From Motiliproteus sp. MSK22-1 (GTDB lineage: Bacteria; Pseudomonadota; Gammaproteobacteria; Pseudomonadales; Balneatricaceae): 64,000 nt of DNA. The notes under the pieces were generated by a model. The model was not told the DNA's origin and ran no database searches. It saw only the letters and a list, made by a program, of their open reading frames with translations. The translations under genes and the position numbers were made by a program. The DNA lies in contig NZ_MIEQ01000095.1 of the NCBI RefSeq assembly GCF_001968815.1, forward strand, positions 18,685 to 82,684, read 5' to 3'. Below, piece after piece: positions 1 to 8,897 of this stretch (within the stretch, counting starts at the first letter, position 1; each line of letters begins with the position of its first letter).

Positions 1-523
1 AGCTGTTGGGATAGGGAGCATGATAGACCTCAGCAGGGAAGGGGCCGAAGCCTTTTTTGTAGGGAACCACTTTACCGGTCAGTGCCATACCCATCAGGGT
101 TCGGCCGTGGAAGGCGCCATTGAACGCAATAACGGCTGAGCGACCGGTTGCAGCGCGGGCAACCTTAATGGCGTTTTCCACCGCTTCTGCACCGGTATTC
201 AATAGCAGGGTCTTTTTAGCATGGTCGCCGGGGGTGATCTCATTGAGCTTTTCAGCCAGTTCAATGTAGGGTTCGTAAGGCATTACATGGAAGCAGGTGT
301 GCATCATTTTCTGCATTTGCCGTTCAACAGCTGTTACCACCTTGGGGTGCAGATGACCGGTATTAAGCACTCCAATACCGCCGGCAAAGTCGATGTAACG
401 GTTGCCTTCAACATCCCAAACCTGAGCGTTTTCGGCTCGTTCGGCATAAAACCGGGTCACATTGGCAGCGCCGCGGGGAACGGAGGCTTCTCTGCGGGCT
501 TGAAGTTCTTGGTTGGTTTTCAT
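1..523 (-). CDS. gabT: 4-aminobutyrate / 5-aminovalerate aminotransferase, N-terminal part
   Basis: Class III PLP-dependent aminotransferase that moves the amino group of GABA (or 5-aminovalerate) to 2-oxoglutarate, giving the semialdehyde used by the dehydrogenase just upstream. The gene runs off the left edge, so only about 174 N-terminal residues are visible. They contain the family landmarks VWDVEGNRYIDFAGGIGVLN, NTGHLHPKVV, TGAEAVENAIKVARAATGR and the AFHGRT motif. The PLP lysine lies outside the window. The start ATG is at 523, 16 bases after the stop of the dehydrogenase gene, so the two are almost certainly cotranscribed. The family assignment is secure. GabT and DavT are close homologues, and sequence alone does not tell whether GABA or 5-aminovalerate is preferred. 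Confidence 0.9.
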   Translation of the reverse strand, partial: MKTNQELQARREASVPRGAANVTRFYAERAENAQVWDVEGNRYIDFAGGIGVLNTGHLHPKVVTAVERQMQKMMHTCFHVMPYEPYIELAEKLNEITPGDHAKKTLLLNTGAEAVENAIKVARAATGRSAVIAFNGAFHGRTLMGMALTGKVVPYKKGFGPFPAEVYHAPYPNS

Positions 524-539
524 GGCTACTGTCTCCAGA

Positions 540-2000
540 TCAGTCATTTACGCCGCCGATCAGCGCATATTTGATTTCGATATAGTCTTCAATGCCGTAC
601 TTGGAGCCTTCCCGGCCTGAGCCTGATTCCTTTACGCCACCAAAAGGTGCAAGCTCGGTGGAAAGTACACCCTCATTTATGGCTACCATGCCGTATTCCA
701 GTCCTTCCATTACACGCCATACACGTCCCAGATCGCGGGCATAGAAGTAGGCCGCCAGACCGTATTCAGTGTCGTTGGCCATCTGAATGGCCTCTGCTTC
801 ATCCTTGAATGAAAACACCGGCGCAACAGGGCCAAAAATTTCTTCTTTATAGACGCGCATTTCCCTGCTGACCTGGGTCAGGATTGTTGGCTGGTAGAAG
901 CATTCACCCTGATCTGAAGGTTGTCCGCCCAGAGTCACCTTGGCCCCCTTGTCGAGAGCATCCTTTACCATTGCATGGACGTCAGCGACTGCACCGCTAT
1001 TGATCATCGGGCCAATAACTGTGCTGGCGTTCAAACCATGGCCTATTTTGAATTCAGCGACTTTAGCGGTGAACTTGTCGATAAACTGCTGATAGATATT
1101 TTCCTGAACCAGAATGCGGTTGGCACAGACGCAGGTTTGGCCGGCATTGCGGTATTTGGATACCAGAGCCCCTTCGACTGCCTTATCCAGATCAGCATCA
1201 TCGAAAACGATGAAAGGAGCATTGCCGCCCAGTTCCATGGAGGTTTTCTTAACCGTATCGGCACATTGCTTAAGCAGCATCTTGCCGACAGCGGTAGAGC
1301 CGGTAAAACTGAGCTTGCGTACAGCCGGGTTGGCGGTTAATTCAGCACCGATGGCACTGGAACTGGAGCCGACAACAACGTTGATGACACCGGCGGGTAT
1401 ACCTGCCCGGTGAGCCAGTTCGGCCATTGCTAATGCAGATAGCGGTGTTTCTTTGGCTGGTTTTATGACGATGGTACAACCGGCCGCTAATGCAGGAGCA
1501 GCCTTACGGGCGATCATCGCATTGGGAAAGTTCCAGGGAGTGATTGCCGCCACGACTCCGACGGGCTCCTTGGTTACCAGAATCCGTTTATCATGGGCGT
1601 GGGTTGGGATAATGTCACCGTAGACACGCTTGCCCTCTTCGGCAAACCACTCAATAAAGGAGGCGCCATAAAGAACTTCTCCAGCTGACTCAAACAGAGG
1701 TTTACCCTGTTCGCTGGTCATTATCACTGCTAAATCATCTTTAGCGGCCAGGGTCAGTTCGTACCAGCGGCGCAACAGGGCGGCCCGCTCCTTTGCCGTC
1801 TTTGCTTTCCAGGCCGGTAGTGCTTTTTCTGCAGCAGCTATGGCTGTGCGGGTGCCGGCAGCGTCGATATCAGCAATTGTTGCGATAGTTTCACCGGTGG
1901 CCGGGTCAGTCACTTGCAAGGTGGAGCTATCGGCTGCATCCACCCACTCACCGTCAATATAAGCTCGCTGCTTAAGCAGGCTCTGGTCGTTCAACTGCAT
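540..2000 (-). CDS. gabD: NAD(P)+-dependent succinate/glutarate semialdehyde dehydrogenase
   Basis: Aldehyde dehydrogenase family protein of 486 residues, the normal GabD length. It oxidises succinate semialdehyde (or glutarate semialdehyde) to the dicarboxylate in the cytoplasm. Visible motifs are the cofactor-site run TPWNFPNAM, the catalytic-base motif ELGGNAPF and the nucleophile motif GQTCVCANR, followed by EEIFGPV. The frame is open further upstream, to 2075, but the ATG at 2000 is preferred: AGAGGAAAGAGCC directly precedes it and the protein [15 protein letters not shown] starts like other GabD proteins. It is the middle gene of a three-gene minus-strand operon between a CaiB-type CoA-transferase and the aminotransferase. 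In that setting it may serve as DavD in lysine/5-aminovalerate breakdown; that reading is inference. Confidence 0.95.
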   Translation of the reverse strand: MQLNDQSLLKQRAYIDGEWVDAADSSTLQVTDPATGETIATIADIDAAGTRTAIAAAEKALPAWKAKTAKERAALLRRWYELTLAAKDDLAVIMTSEQGKPLFESAGEVLYGASFIEWFAEEGKRVYGDIIPTHAHDKRILVTKEPVGVVAAITPWNFPNAMIARKAAPALAAGCTIVIKPAKETPLSALAMAELAHRAGIPAGVINVVVGSSSSAIGAELTANPAVRKLSFTGSTAVGKMLLKQCADTVKKTSMELGGNAPFIVFDDADLDKAVEGALVSKYRNAGQTCVCANRILVQENIYQQFIDKFTAKVAEFKIGHGLNASTVIGPMINSGAVADVHAMVKDALDKGAKVTLGGQPSDQGECFYQPTILTQVSREMRVYKEEIFGPVAPVFSFKDEAEAIQMANDTEYGLAAYFYARDLGRVWRVMEGLEYGMVAINEGVLSTELAPFGGVKESGSGREGSKYGIEDYIEIKYALIGGVND

Positions 2001-2084
2001 GGCTCTTTCCTCTCTATAAACCTGAAATCTTTCTGTAAATCTAACGGGCCTTGTAAATCTGAACAGTGCTATCAATCTGGACGG

Positions 2085-3299
2085 CTACTCTACGATGCCA
2101 CGGGCCTTCAGTTTGTTGATTGAGCTGATGGGTAAATCCAGTAGCTCCCGCAATATCTGCTGACTGTGCTGTCCCAGAGTGGGAGGGGCATTTTGATAGC
2201 GAACCGGAGTCTCAGAAAACTTAACCGGATTGGCAACCGATGGACTGATACCTGCCTCAGGATGATTAAGGTCAATCTGCATTTGTCGGTGTTTTACCTG
2301 AGGGTCGGAAAATACCTGCTCCAGATTGTTGATCGGACCACAGGGGATACCATGCTCGGAAAGCTTCTCCAGCCACCAGTGACTTGTCTGTGTGCTCATC
2401 AACTGTTCAATAATGGGTACCAGGTCTTTACGATTGATCACACGGGCTCGATTACTGGCGAAATCCTTATGGTGGGCAAGGCTGGCCTGGCCCGCTAATT
2501 CACAGAACCTGGCAAACTGACTATCATTACCCACCGCCAGAATGATATGACTGTCTCGGGTGGCGAAGGCCTGATAAGGAACGATATTGGGATGGGCATT
2601 GCCGAGTCTTCCGGGCGGCATGCCACTGGCCAGAAAGTTCATTGCCTGATTGGCCAGCGTTGCTACCTGCACATCCAGCAGGCCGAGATCAATATGTTGC
2701 CCTTTACCGTATCGTTCACGGTAGAGCAGGGCCGCTTGAATCGCATTGCAGGCGTAGAGCCCGGTCATGACATCCACCAATGCGACTCCCACTTTCATCG
2801 GCTTTCCATCCGGCTCACCAGTGACGCTCATCAACCCGCCCATGGCCTGGATCATAAAATCATAGCCGGCACGATTAGAATAGGGGCCGTCCTGACCGAA
2901 ACCGGTAATGGAGCAATACACCAGTCTGGGGTTTACTGCCTTAAGGCTGGTGTAATCAAGGCCGTACTTTTTCAATCCGCCAACCTTGAAGTTCTCGATC
3001 ACAACATCGCACTGGGATGCCAGGGTACGGATCAGTGTTTGTCCTTCAGGATGGGTGATATCGATGGCTAAGGATCGTTTACCACGGTTGGCTGCGTGAA
3101 AATAGGCGGCGTCCCGGGTGTCCTCTCCTTCGGCATTCTTGACAAATGGAGGCCCCCAGTTACGTGTATCGTCTCCCTTGCCGGGACGTTCGATCTTGAT
3201 CACCTCTGCACCGTAGTCCGCCAACATTTGAGTAGCCCAGGGACCAGCCAGGATGCGGCTCAGGTCCAGTACTCGTATTCCAGTCAGTGCACCTTTCAT
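2085..3299 (-). CDS. CaiB/BaiF family III CoA-transferase (probable glutarate/succinyl-CoA transferase)
   Basis: Family III CoA-transferase of 404 residues. These enzymes pass CoA from one acyl-CoA to a free acid through an aspartyl-CoA thioester. The N-terminus GIRVLDLSRILAGPWATQML and the stretch VVIENFKVGGL are typical, and Asp176 in VALVDVMTG sits where the catalytic aspartate of the family lies. Known relatives include formyl-CoA transferase, carnitine CoA-transferase and the SUGCT/GcdG group that activates glutarate. Lying first in an operon with a semialdehyde dehydrogenase and an aminotransferase, the glutarate role fits best: 5-aminovalerate to glutarate semialdehyde to glutarate to glutaryl-CoA. 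The substrate is inferred from context only. It starts at ATG 3299 and faces the TRAP transporter genes. Confidence 0.85.
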   Translation of the reverse strand: MKGALTGIRVLDLSRILAGPWATQMLADYGAEVIKIERPGKGDDTRNWGPPFVKNAEGEDTRDAAYFHAANRGKRSLAIDITHPEGQTLIRTLASQCDVVIENFKVGGLKKYGLDYTSLKAVNPRLVYCSITGFGQDGPYSNRAGYDFMIQAMGGLMSVTGEPDGKPMKVGVALVDVMTGLYACNAIQAALLYRERYGKGQHIDLGLLDVQVATLANQAMNFLASGMPPGRLGNAHPNIVPYQAFATRDSHIILAVGNDSQFARFCELAGQASLAHHKDFASNRARVINRKDLVPIIEQLMSTQTSHWWLEKLSEHGIPCGPINNLEQVFSDPQVKHRQMQIDLNHPEAGISPSVANPVKFSETPVRYQNAPPTLGQHSQQILRELLDLPISSINKLKARGIVE

Positions 3300-3820
3300 G
3301 AATGGAACACCCGGATGAAGCTGAGTTTATTTTTCATCAACTGCAGCTTCCTGCAGTCGGAGCCGAGTCGGGTAAGGGAGAAGGTGCTGGCAAGCTGGGC
3401 CATGGCAATTACCTCATCGTGTGATTACTAATTCAGTATTGTGCTTTTTATCGAACGTTTGTGGTTGATCTGAGTTCTGTGTAAAGATGCGATATTGTTC
3501 GTTATAACGAACAATATCAACTGTAAAATTGTATAAAGTAAAAAAATTAAGTTAGCTTAAGAATATTAGTATATTTTAATTGTTAATTAAATTTAATAAA
3601 AACAGACCATTAGGTTTTGTTTTGGTGGTATTTATCTTTCTGTAAAAAATTGTAAATACTACTTTATAGCTATCTTGTGTTTGATTTTGTGGACTTGTTT
3701 TGGTTGTTTTTCTTTTCAAGAATAAAAAATAGTGTTAAAAATAGCGAACAAATGGTTTGGGCAATATCTTGATGAATCGACCCGATTGATATTTAAGAGC
3801 AAATAACAACAAAGGAATTA
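3300..3820. other. Divergent intergenic region, CoA-transferase operon / TRAP transporter
   Basis: 521 bases without a gene, AT-rich between about 3520 and 3780. This is the shared upstream region of the minus-strand amino acid catabolic operon and the plus-strand TRAP genes. Its one clear element is the 28-bp perfect palindrome at 3491-3518. Isolated copies of the palindrome core half-site (CGAAC) occur at about 3454 and 3744, which could be secondary contacts. I did not recognise a convincing -35/-10 pair on either strand, nor a sigma-54 element. Confidence 0.7.
3491..3518. promoter_or_regulatory. 28-bp perfect palindrome, probable operator
   Basis: The half GATATTGTTCGTTA is followed at once by its exact reverse complement, giving 28 uninterrupted symmetric bases with core GTTCG-TTATAA-CGAAC. 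It lies 191 bases upstream of the CoA-transferase start and 302 bases upstream of dctP. A perfect palindrome of this length in a divergent promoter region is best read as the binding site of a dimeric repressor or activator controlling both operons. The GTTCG/CGAAC half-sites recall IclR-family operators of the PcaR/PobR kind, but the spacing differs, and no regulator gene is present nearby. Confidence 0.7.
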
Positions 3821-4840
3821 ATGATGAAAAGACGTGACCTGATCAAAGCTGCTGCCACTGGATTTGTTGCAGCCCCTCTGTCTTTAGCGGCCGGTTCTGT
3901 TCAAGCTGCCAGTACTACTCGACTGCGGATGCAGACGCTTTATGGTACGGAGACCGATGATCTCTATAAGTCGTTTGCAGAAGATGTAAAAACAAGTTCT
4001 AACAAAAGTTTGCGAATTACCCGCTTTCGCGGTTCTGAGCTGGTACCTAACGACCAGATGCTGGATGCAGTCGGTAAAGGCACCTTGGATATGTGTCAGG
4101 GATATGGAGGGTATTGGGCCGGTCAATTGGATATCGCTAAGATTGAGAGTGGTATTCCTGGTGCCTGGACCAGTTTTGATGAGGCGATGTATGTCCATAA
4201 AGCCAAAGGTCTGGGTGATTTGATCAGGGAAGCCTATGCCGAGAAAGGGGCTCATTATCTGGGGCCTGTTTTTGGCGGTCCTTATGATTTATTGACCAAA
4301 GAGCCCGTTAATAGCCTGGCTGATTTGAAGAACATGAAAATTCGGGCAACTGCGACCGTGGGTGCCATTTTGCAGAAACTTGATATTCCTACGGTTTATC
4401 TGCCAAGCCAGGAGCTGTATATAGCGCTTTCAACGGGAGCGATTGATGGTGTGATCTATGGTGGCTCGTTGGAATACAAGGCACTCAAACTGCACGAGGC
4501 TGCAAAACACTACACCTACCTCAATATGATTAACCCCGGCTATGCGGATGGCATGTTGATCAACAAAGCCAAGTGGGATGCGATGCCTCCTGAGCATCAG
4601 AAAATTCTGGAGCTGGCGGTTGCCAAACATTCGCGGGAAATGCATGCCTGGAACGTCAATGGATGCCTTGATGTAAACGGTGAAGGAATCTTTGAATTTG
4701 GTGCGTTACCCGCTGAAGATTCCAAGGCTCTTACCGTTGCGGCAATGGATGTCTGGAAAGAGGAGGCGTCAAAATCTGAGCGTAATGCTAAGGCTATTCA
4801 GGCGTTGACTGATGCTGCGAAGGCAACTGGTCGAGCTTGA
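3821..4840 (+). CDS. dctP: TRAP transporter substrate-binding protein, DctP family
   Basis: Periplasmic binding protein of a tripartite ATP-independent transporter, 339 residues. The N-terminus MMKRRDLIKAAATGFVAA followed by a hydrophobic run and AGSVQA looks like a Tat signal peptide (RRDLIK) with cleavage after QA near residue 29. The body has DctP features: ITRFRGSELVP, the GTLDMCQGYG strand, and the MKIRATATVG segment whose arginine normally binds the substrate carboxylate. Start is ATG 3821, ten bases after AAAGGAA; the second ATG (3824) is an alternative. It is followed by dctQ with an overlapping TGATG stop/start and then dctM. The substrate is not determined by sequence; a C4-C6 dicarboxylate or amino acid matching the divergent operon is likely. 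Confidence 0.93.
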   Translation: MMKRRDLIKAAATGFVAAPLSLAAGSVQAASTTRLRMQTLYGTETDDLYKSFAEDVKTSSNKSLRITRFRGSELVPNDQMLDAVGKGTLDMCQGYGGYWAGQLDIAKIESGIPGAWTSFDEAMYVHKAKGLGDLIREAYAEKGAHYLGPVFGGPYDLLTKEPVNSLADLKNMKIRATATVGAILQKLDIPTVYLPSQELYIALSTGAIDGVIYGGSLEYKALKLHEAAKHYTYLNMINPGYADGMLINKAKWDAMPPEHQKILELAVAKHSREMHAWNVNGCLDVNGEGIFEFGALPAEDSKALTVAAMDVWKEEASKSERNAKAIQALTDAAKATGRA

Positions 4841-5400
4841 TGGAATTATTGACTCGATATCTTGCTGCTGTCGATAGAATATCCGAGGGAATTGGCAAGG
4901 CTATTTCCTGGCTGTGCCTTGCCATGATCCTGGTTCTGATCTACGAGGTTGCGGCGCGTTACCTGTTTAACAGCCCCACAGCCTGGGCACATGAGAGTAC
5001 CACCATGCTTTATGGCACTTTCTGCATTCTGGCGGGTGCCTACACTCACAGGCTGCATGGCCACGTCCGTAGTGAAGTGATCTACAATCTGTTCCCCACA
5101 CGAGGGAAGGCTGTTCTGGATCTGTTGACCGGGTCTATCGGCCTGCTGGTGTTTGGCGTGTTTTTTTGGATCACCTTCAACTATGCGTGGGATTCATGGT
5201 TAATGAGAGAGGTTTCCTCCAAAAGCACCTGGGCACCGCCGGTGTATCCGTTTAAGGCTATGTTACCTCTGGCTATTGCATTAATGATGTTGCAAAGCCT
5301 GGTACATGTGCTGCGCAATGTAGCGGTGATTTTTGATTTGCAGTCTTTGCCCCCTCAGTTCTATTCCGCCGAAGCAACTAAAGAGACCTCTGATGCTTAG
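4840..5400 (+). CDS. dctQ: TRAP transporter small permease, DctQ family
   Basis: Four-helix inner-membrane subunit that pairs with DctM, 186 residues counted from ATG 4840. That ATG overlaps the dctP stop codon (TGATG), implying translational coupling; the frame also allows a TTG one codon earlier. Hydrophobic segments are visible at about 22-42, 50-70, 90-112 and 135-158, with the conserved motif FNSPTAWAHESTTMLYG in the first loop. A gap of about 50 bases separates it from dctM. Confidence 0.92.
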   Translation: MELLTRYLAAVDRISEGIGKAISWLCLAMILVLIYEVAARYLFNSPTAWAHESTTMLYGTFCILAGAYTHRLHGHVRSEVIYNLFPTRGKAVLDLLTGSIGLLVFGVFFWITFNYAWDSWLMREVSSKSTWAPPVYPFKAMLPLAIALMMLQSLVHVLRNVAVIFDLQSLPPQFYSAEATKETSDA

Positions 5401-5448
5401 TCGAGGGTATTCAGTGCGTGTTCAGAATATCAACAAAGGAAGTTCGTC

Positions 5449-6771
5449 GTGTTAGATCTTGATCCCCTGATGATTACCCTTGGCATGTTTTCCTCCATGC
5501 TGGTTTTGTTGGCAATGGGGGCTCCTTTGACCTGGGCGTTGCTGACGGTGGGGACCGGAGCTGCGTATTTCCTGTGGGGACCCAGTGGACTTGAGCTGAT
5601 GGCAACCAGTGCCTTTGCTGCGATGGATAACTTTTTACTGGTGGCGTTGCCGATGTTTATTTTTATGGGGCTGATGCTGCAGCGCTCCGGCATTACCGAT
5701 GACCTGTTTGAGATGATCCATAAGTTGATGGGGGGAATGCCGGGCGGTTTGGGAATGGGGACGGTCGTGATTTGTGCGCTGATTGCGGCCATGGCCGGTG
5801 TTTCTGGGGCGGCGACGGTGAGTCTGGGGATTATTGCGCTGCCGTCTATGCTGCAGCGGGGCTACGATAAACGACTTTGTACCGGCACGATTATGGCTGG
5901 CGGGGCGCTTGGCTTCTTGATTCCACCGAGTGTATTAATGATTGTATATGCCTTTCTGGCGCGCGAATCTGTTGGCAAGCTTTTCGCCGCAGGACTGTTG
6001 CCAGGGTTGATGCTGGCAGCTATTTACATGCTTTATATCTTTGTCCGGGCCAGACTTCAGCCACAGTTGGCTCCGGCAATAGCTGCAACGGAGCGGGTTG
6101 ATTTTTTCGGTAAGGTGGGGTCGTTGAAGGCGCTGATCTTGCCGGGGATACTGATAGGAACAGTGCTTGGATTTATCATTATGGGGGTCACCTCTCCTTC
6201 AGAAGCGTCGGCGGTGGGAGCGGCAGGCTCGATCGTCTGCGCCGCCATCTATCGCACGCTCAATATGAAAATGCTCCGAGAAGCCTTACAGGGAACCGCT
6301 AAACTGATGGGGATGTTGCTGTGGATCACCATTGCTGCGGTTTTCTTCAGCAAAATATATATCGGCTTGGGAGCAGGCTCTCTGATTACTGAGCTGGTCG
6401 AGGATTCTTCATTGGCCCCCTATATGGTCATCATTGCGATGCTGGCCTGCTACTTTGTACTGGGCATGTTTTTGGATGACTTTGCCATCGTCTTTATCAC
6501 CGTGCCGCTGTTCGTTCCTATTGTTCAGGAGTTGGGTTTTGATACCGTCTGGTTTGCAGTATTGTTTATCCTTAGTATGCAGTCGGCCTATTTGACGCCT
6601 CCGTTCGGCTATAACCTGTTTTATATGCGCTCGGTTGCTCCAGCCAATGTCACTATTTATGATTTATACTGGGCTGCGATTCCATTTGTGATTCTGCAGG
6701 TGATCGGACTTGGATTAGTGGTCGCGTTTCCGCAGATAGCGCTCTGGCTACCTGGCCTTATATTCGGGTGA
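5449..6771 (+). CDS. dctM: TRAP transporter large permease, DctM family
   Basis: Large membrane subunit of the TRAP transporter, 440 residues with about a dozen hydrophobic helices. It performs sodium-driven uptake of the ligand delivered by DctP. Typical stretches are ALPMFIFMGLMLQRSGI, MAGVSGAATVSLGIIALP, GGALGFLIPPSV and the C-terminal YLTPPFGYNLFYM. The start is GTG 5449, with AAAGGA eight to thirteen bases upstream; no better ATG is nearby. It is the last gene of dctPQM, and the next gene is convergent with no strong terminator hairpin in between. Confidence 0.94.
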   Translation: MLDLDPLMITLGMFSSMLVLLAMGAPLTWALLTVGTGAAYFLWGPSGLELMATSAFAAMDNFLLVALPMFIFMGLMLQRSGITDDLFEMIHKLMGGMPGGLGMGTVVICALIAAMAGVSGAATVSLGIIALPSMLQRGYDKRLCTGTIMAGGALGFLIPPSVLMIVYAFLARESVGKLFAAGLLPGLMLAAIYMLYIFVRARLQPQLAPAIAATERVDFFGKVGSLKALILPGILIGTVLGFIIMGVTSPSEASAVGAAGSIVCAAIYRTLNMKMLREALQGTAKLMGMLLWITIAAVFFSKIYIGLGAGSLITELVEDSSLAPYMVIIAMLACYFVLGMFLDDFAIVFITVPLFVPIVQELGFDTVWFAVLFILSMQSAYLTPPFGYNLFYMRSVAPANVTIYDLYWAAIPFVILQVIGLGLVVAFPQIALWLPGLIFG

Positions 6772-6908
6772 TTCTATTCTGGCTGGATTGCCGCTCTAAT
6801 ACCCTCTTATGTGTCGATACCCAAGTAACGGCAGCCATTGCTGCTATCCGAGGGTATTTCCTGTGGCTGTGCGCCTGTCAGGGGAATCTCGAATAGCAGT
6901 AACTTTGC

Positions 6909-6952
6909 TGATCTCGGAGGGCTATCAATCTGATCTCAGAAGGCTATCAACC
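6909..6952. repeat. 22-bp tandem duplication
   Basis: Two adjacent 22-base units starting TGATCTCGGAGGGCTATCAA and TGATCTCAGAAGGCTATCAA, differing at three positions. A third, more diverged copy may overlap the stop codon of the antiporter gene just to the right (TTTCAGATTGCTATGGCATC). It lies in the convergent gap between dctM and the antiporter gene. One of several short tandem duplications in this window. Confidence 0.75.
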
Positions 6953-6963
6953 GTTTCAGATTG

Positions 6964-8601
6964 CTATGGCATCGGAATGACATCATCGCTGTGTTTGTCA
7001 GTTTCAGAATGGGTGGAGGGTAAGGGGGGATTCTGTTCTCCAAGAGTTTGCTGTACATGCGCAGCAAAACCTGCTCCCGCTTCCGCATAAAAGTTGAATC
7101 TTGCATGTACACCGATTTCTTGTAGTCTGGCCAGTTCATCCTCGTGCTTGGCGACTGCTGCGATCTGTCCGTTGTATCCGATAGCCCGAAGGCGCTCGAC
7201 GGTTTGCTCCATATCCACCAAGGTTGGCAAGGCCAGCATCACCAGCCGAACCTGGGCCGGATCAATACATTCCCAGAAATCCATGTTTTCTGCATCACCA
7301 GCAATGACGTTGTATCCTGCTTGCTGGCGTCTGGCGACCTGGAGAGCATCGGCATCAATACCACAGACTTTATCCCCATACTTTTCCCGCATGGACAAAT
7401 AGGCTCCACTGCCAACACGTCCCATGCCGATAACAAGGATTTCAGCAGCGCCTATATCCGCCGGTTCATCACCGGGCAGGCACTTTCGAGTCTGATAACG
7501 TCTTAAAATGTGTTCAAGTGCAGGGTATATTGAGTGCGCCCGTGCGTTGAGGACAGAGGCCAGGATAAAGCTGATGGACAGAGACAAAGCCATAATCATC
7601 AACCACTGTTGACTGATCCAACCAGCGGTTACGCCAACGGAAGTCACTATTAAGCCAAATTCACTGTAGTTGGCCAGAGCCAGAGAGCTTAACAGCGCTG
7701 TCCGCGCCCGCAATCTGAAACCGGCCAGCAAAGCATGATATAGCAGAGTCTGAATCGGTAATATCAACAAAGCCAATCCCGCTGCTACCACCAGATCCAT
7801 TATACCTGGCAGTGCATCGATCCCTATGGAAAGAAAAAAACCGATCAGGAACAGATCTTTAAAGCTTAGTAATGAGCGCGCAAGCTCTGTGGACTTAGTG
7901 TGTGGACTCAGTAAAACGCCGAACACCAGCGCTCCCAGATCGCCTTTCATGCCGACTAATTCAAATAGCTCACTTCCGGCGATAGCTGCAAACAATCCAT
8001 ATAATACCAGCAGCTCTCCATGACCACTGCGTTGCAGGATCTCTCCAAGTATGGGTCGAATTAAGGGCAGTGCCAGCAGTCCCAGTGCCCAAAGGGTAGG
8101 GACTTTATCGGTGGCCAGGGTCAGAAATATAACGGCCATTAAATCCTGGATGATCAGTATGCCAATGGCTATTTGACCATGCCGTGTTTTCATTTCACTG
8201 CGTTCTTCGAGGATTTTCACTGCAAACACAGTGCTGCTGAAACTTAAAGCAAAAGCAATAATGGCTGCTGCGCGCCAATCCAATAATTCAAAAACTCCGA
8301 ATCCGGCCAGACCAAACAGCATCAACAGGCTTGAGACCAGGGTAATACTCAGAATCATATGAACGCTGGCACTTCCCCAAACCTCAGGTGCCAATAGGTT
8401 TTGTGGTCGTAACTTAAGACCGATTGTGAACAGTAGCAGGGTAACCCCCAGGTCGGCCAGATTCTGAAGCAAGGGACCGCCTTCAACGCCCATAGCATGA
8501 AGAACGAAACCTGCCGTGAGAAAGCCTACTAATGGTGGCAGGCGCAGTTGTTGGGCGCCAAGTCCTAACACCAAAGCAATCAATAACCAGAGTGGATCCA
8601 T
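6964..8601 (-). CDS. CPA2 cation:proton antiporter with TrkA-N domain (KefB/KefC type)
   Basis: 545 residues. The first ~375 form a Na+/H+-exchanger fold of about twelve helices, with GLGAQQLRLPPLVGFLTAGF at the N-terminus, LFTIGLKL and a FSSTVFAVKILEER segment. Residues about 395-510 are a TrkA-N/RCK_N Rossmann domain (EILVIGMGRVGSGAY, VCGIDADALQVARRQQ, VIAGDAENMDFW). Proteins of this layout exchange K+ or Na+ for protons and are gated by nucleotide or glutathione adducts at the RCK domain. It is closest in form to KefB/KefC/YbaL; the ion is not decidable here. The start ATG at 8601 has TAGGAG upstream. It is a single gene on the same strand as the kinases upstream, separated by 296 bases with no recognised element. 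Confidence 0.9.
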   Translation of the reverse strand: MDPLWLLIALVLGLGAQQLRLPPLVGFLTAGFVLHAMGVEGGPLLQNLADLGVTLLLFTIGLKLRPQNLLAPEVWGSASVHMILSITLVSSLLMLFGLAGFGVFELLDWRAAAIIAFALSFSSTVFAVKILEERSEMKTRHGQIAIGILIIQDLMAVIFLTLATDKVPTLWALGLLALPLIRPILGEILQRSGHGELLVLYGLFAAIAGSELFELVGMKGDLGALVFGVLLSPHTKSTELARSLLSFKDLFLIGFFLSIGIDALPGIMDLVVAAGLALLILPIQTLLYHALLAGFRLRARTALLSSLALANYSEFGLIVTSVGVTAGWISQQWLMIMALSLSISFILASVLNARAHSIYPALEHILRRYQTRKCLPGDEPADIGAAEILVIGMGRVGSGAYLSMREKYGDKVCGIDADALQVARRQQAGYNVIAGDAENMDFWECIDPAQVRLVMLALPTLVDMEQTVERLRAIGYNGQIAAVAKHEDELARLQEIGVHARFNFYAEAGAGFAAHVQQTLGEQNPPLPSTHSETDKHSDDVIPMP

Positions 8602-8897
8602 CTGTTTCTCAGCTCCTAGATCATGACGATGGATTACAGCTAATCCATACCGTTAAACGCCCTGAAGTGTACCAGCAGATTGACTATCGGCAGCACTATT
8701 TTTATCTCAGAATGACTGGCTATCTATCGGCATATCAATTTTAAGCAACTATCAAAAAAGAGTAGTTTCTTCTTAGAGGTTCCGGTTAAGGCTCAGATTT
8801 TTCATAGAAAGGTTGTTCTACATATCAATTGTCGCTGGATGAAGGGTTCAAGAAAGGAGTGGGCTTGTTGTTCCGTACACTGAATCAAGGGTTAGCT

